A stretch of DNA of 64,000 nt from Paragorgia papillata (taxonomy: Eukaryota; Cnidaria; Anthozoa; Scleralcyonacea; Coralliidae): contig JAWNZC010000258.1 in assembly GCA_035771165.1 (NCBI GenBank), positions 124,001-188,000 of the forward strand. Reading direction: 5' to 3'. Position 1 is the first letter of the stretch, and every line of letters begins with the position of its first letter. Of this stretch, positions 61,401 to 64,000 are shown one piece after another. A model generated the notes under the pieces. The model ran no database searches. It was not told the origin of the DNA and was given only the letters and a program-made list of their open reading frames with translations. The position numbers were made by a program, and so were the translations under genes.

Positions 61401-61411
61401 AATTGACCAAA

Positions 61412-61647
61412 CAGTATATATATATATATATATAAACACCACACTCTCCAATTTCGAAATCTTTTGGAATTATTTTTCTGTTTATATATATATATATATA
61501 TACATACATACAAACGAGCACGTGTGATTTTGTTCACGGAATGTCGGAAAGTGCTCAATATCATAAAGGTAGAGCGAATATAGTATAGTTTAAGTGGCTT
61601 ACCTCAAAATGTTGAGTGTCGCAACTGTCAGTTTCACGCGGGGCGAT

Positions 61648-61682
<35 letters not shown>

Positions 61683-61814
61683 ACAAACAAAGTGTTGTTC
61701 GCGAAATGTCGAAAAGTGCTCAATACCGTAAAGATAGAGCGAATATACTATAAGTTGGTTTACCTCAAATGTTGATGGTCGCTACTGTCAGTTTCACGCT
61801 GGGCGATCTTCAGG

Positions 61815-61858
<44 letters not shown>

Positions 61859-61860
61859 CC
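61412..61860. repeat. tandem copies of a TA-rich repeat with hammerhead-like cores
   Basis: Two units of about 175 bp, each with (TA)n, then CACGGAATGTCGGAAAGTGC (61536) or CGCGAAATGTCGAAAAGTGC (61701), and a final CTGTCAGTTTCACGC (61627, 61785). On the minus strand the second unit reads CCGC-CTGAAGA, CGC-CCA-GCG, GAA, ACT-GAC-AGT, A, GCG (61778-61818), a hammerhead layout. The mirror end after the (TA)n at 61857 starts a copy in the other direction. Confidence 0.6.
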
Positions 61861-62104
61861 TGAAGATCGCCCAGAACTATGTATGCTCCTTCACTTCGGT
61901 GTTGTTGAGCACTCTGTGAAGTTGCCGTGGGTACCTATTAGCGATAATGCAACGCTCACTACCCTTGTGCAAGTTTGAGCACTCTGGACCCATGCGCACT
62001 TCACGCTATCTGAATGTATTTCACCGATGCTTTCCCACTTGCGGTTGTCACCGACGATCGCATGTGTATAAATAATTGGTGAAATTCATTCAGATTGTTC
62101 CAAG

Positions 62105-62147
62105 CTGCACTGATGAGCTGTTGTACAGCGAAACACCGTGTCTGTAG
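62105..62147 (+). ncRNA. hammerhead ribozyme candidate (type I)
   Basis: Stem I 5' CTGCA (62105-62109), core CTGATGA (62110-62116), stem II GCTGT-TGT-ACAGC (62117-62129), core GAA (62130-62132), stem III ACA-CCG-TGT (62133-62141), cleavage base C62142 within GTC, stem I 3' TGTAG (62143-62147, one G-U pair). All core bases match the hammerhead consensus and all three stems can form. The very short stem III is as known for hammerheads in Penelope-like retroelements. GTATAAATAA lies about 40 bp upstream (near 62068) and could be a TATA box. Confidence 0.68.
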
Positions 62148-63893
62148 ATTGAACTATATATATATATATATAATATATATATATATATGTATAATAAAAA
62201 TGGAGTGATGCAGCTAGTTATTATAAAAATATTATAAAATGCAGTTATTATAAAAATATTATAAAAAAATGCAATGATGAAAATCAAGCATATTTTTGTG
62301 TGGCCAAAGGTAGACCCTTTGCATTTACTCTAGCTATTGATGGAAGACAAATTCTTATAAACTATATACTACTATAGAATTTTCTTTCGTTAATTGTTTG
62401 ATCTGTTGAACATTAATTGCAACTTTAAAGTTGTCCTCCAGATCGGCTGTTTTGACGTCACATGCAAGGGGTACTATCGGCATAAGCATATATAAGACTA
62501 GATCTCGGACAGTCAGGGGGCACTAAGATCTCCGACACATAAATCTCCAAGTCTATATCATCAGAGTTTTGGAGAGTATTTAGACCAATTGCAGAAACGG
62601 TGATTTAGTTCGCGACAGTGTTTAAGGATTGGAGCTAAACTAGATAATATAACCTCGGATTTAACCATCGTCAACCACAACATTAGGGACAACACAACGA
62701 CTACGACTACGGCATCGTGTTTGAATAATAGAATTTTATGTCATATACAAAGAGCTTTTGCAAATGACGGTCCCAAGAGTAATTTGCATGTCGTCGTGAC
62801 TCTGTTGACAACGTAGAAAAAGCATTTTTACGTTGTAAAGACAACGCGAAACCTGAGTCACTACAGAAGCCTTGGAGAAGCTTAACCTTACTCTCGCGAC
62901 TAACATAGATTGAACAAGTGTTTTTCTTCAAGAATTTAAGAACAAAACGAGTCCGTGCGATTATGTATCTTGAAATTTGAATGTATAAATACACCACCAT
63001 TTAATACCACTGTTAAACTTTCTAACGTATAGCCGTAGTCCGTTGTCTGAATCTTAAAGTCTCTACTGCAAAACCTGCATGGACAATAGTTAATTGTCGA
63101 TTAACTTTTAGTCAGTATTTTCACAGCTTCTCTAGGTACTTTAAAACTCGTTTATAAACACTAATTATCGTAAACAACTGTTTGGAACGCCGTTCTTGTA
63201 GAAACTCTGGTCTCTCTGATTTCTAACACGTTATATATTCTGAAACTTTGGCCTCCATTGGTTTCCAAGACAAGAACTCTATAATGATAAACTTGTAGAT
63301 TCGTGTGTCTGAGACCTGGTCTGTTGGATACAAAATCCTCATTACGTGAGAGTGGCATGCATGTATTTTCCGCAATAGAACCATCTTCCATGCAATCTCA
63401 CAGAGACCAGTACTATTTCCAAAACAAACAAAAAGTCTCCGAACTCCGATAAAAGGCTATATAGAGAATTATAGTTTAGTTGTATCTAACCTAAACTATA
63501 TTTCGATTGTTGTTTCAACACTGCCTACGCAGCACGCTACTTGATCTAATGCATGCATGGCTAAGCAGTAAGCATGATCATGGGACCAAGTAAAGGCAAG
63601 AAAGAAAAATTGGTTGCTTTCTTGGGTAGAAGAAAAATAATTTCTCAATCTTTTTACGCTCATTTTGAGTAGACATTTGCTTATCTTAAGGGCAGGGTTA
63701 ATGGTTATGGGTGGGATAAATGTTGCATGGTATTTGATTTTTGGTTTTGCATGGGTTTAGAAGTCGAAATCTTAAGAATACAATGTTGAACGTAGCTGTG
63801 ACATAATCTGTATGCAGCATATTTTATCCAAGCATATAAAAGTAAAGTATATATATACATGGATGACTAATAATTAAAAACAATATTTTACAG
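62148..63893. other. non-coding or intronic DNA, one possible promoter
   Basis: (TA)n follows the hammerhead to 62188. CATATATAAGAC near 62487 is a TATA-like element, but no first exon can be tied to it. A 3' piece of the 3811 repeat family is at 63490-63541. Confidence 0.4.
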
Positions 63894-64000
63894 AATATGG
63901 TTATGACATTTGAAGTGCCTTTTGTTTCTCTTCTACCCGAGGAATCACCCGAAAAAGTCTTCTTGTTTTTTTTCTCGATTCCTCTTTTCTCTCGATTGAT
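63894..64000 (+). CDS. possible exon cut by the window end
   Basis: The acceptor ACAATATTTTACAG is followed by a frame open to the window end in phase 0, reading NMVMTFEVPFVSLLPEESPE and on. The phase fits the ankyrin gene, but the peptide is not an ankyrin repeat and it may be a new gene or chance. Only 35 codons are visible. Confidence 0.22.

Noticed and set aside
63560..63671. Short frame MGPSKGKKEKLVAFLG
   Set aside because: About 30 codons without splice signals or a family match.

Overview
This is an AT-rich, repeat-dense stretch of an animal nuclear genome, most likely a marine invertebrate (a cnidarian would fit, but I cannot prove it). The evidence is spliced ankyrin exons with GT..AG borders, hAT- and TTAA-type non-autonomous transposons, a tRNA-derived SINE, a non-LTR reverse-transcriptase relic, hammerhead-type repeats and long microsatellites. 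No bacterial gene organisation is present outside the large mobile element.

Layout. 1-24.9 kb is almost gene-free. It holds two weak exon candidates (780-848 +, 1880-2092 -), an RT fragment (2948-3090), many fold-back MITEs, a 15-bp minisatellite (10.8-13.2 kb) split by a hAT-like insertion, a 620-bp inverted repeat pair (13.6 and 20.9 kb) and a 700-bp triplet array (23.7-24.4 kb). 24.9-32.9 kb carries at least four exons of an ankyrin-repeat gene on the + strand, all joined in phase 0, with a possible alternative last exon at 27898-28032. 33-38 kb is intron or intergenic DNA with more MITEs. 59.1-64 kb is again repeat-rich, with a well-formed hammerhead ribozyme candidate at 62105-62147.

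The main object is a 20,995-bp Polinton/Maverick-type virus-like transposon at 38103-59097. It has 185-bp terminal inverted repeats that look identical and a perfect 6-bp target duplication (GTGGGA). I count 26 open genes. The recognisable core is a protein-primed family B DNA polymerase, an rve integrase, an FtsK/A32-type packaging ATPase, a probable double-jelly-roll major capsid protein and a probable minor capsid protein. Around these lie several small membrane proteins, a collagen-like fibre with a C1q/TNF-like head, two LamG/ConA-like proteins, zinc-finger proteins and a SAP/NUMOD1-like DNA-binding family. I see no adenain-type protease.

The Polinton appears to have its own expression signals. 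Every gene has an AATAAA (or TATAAA/GATAAA) within about 15 bases of its ATG, including divergent genes only 26 bp apart and the outermost gene at each end. Hairpins of the TTATAAC-loop-GTTATAA type followed by T-runs, and other perfect hairpins, lie at gene ends and at all three convergent junctions. Together with the collagen/LamG fibre set sharing an N-terminal MSYYYGY peptide, this looks like a recently active, capsid-coding element with its own transcription grammar and a modular surface-fibre system.
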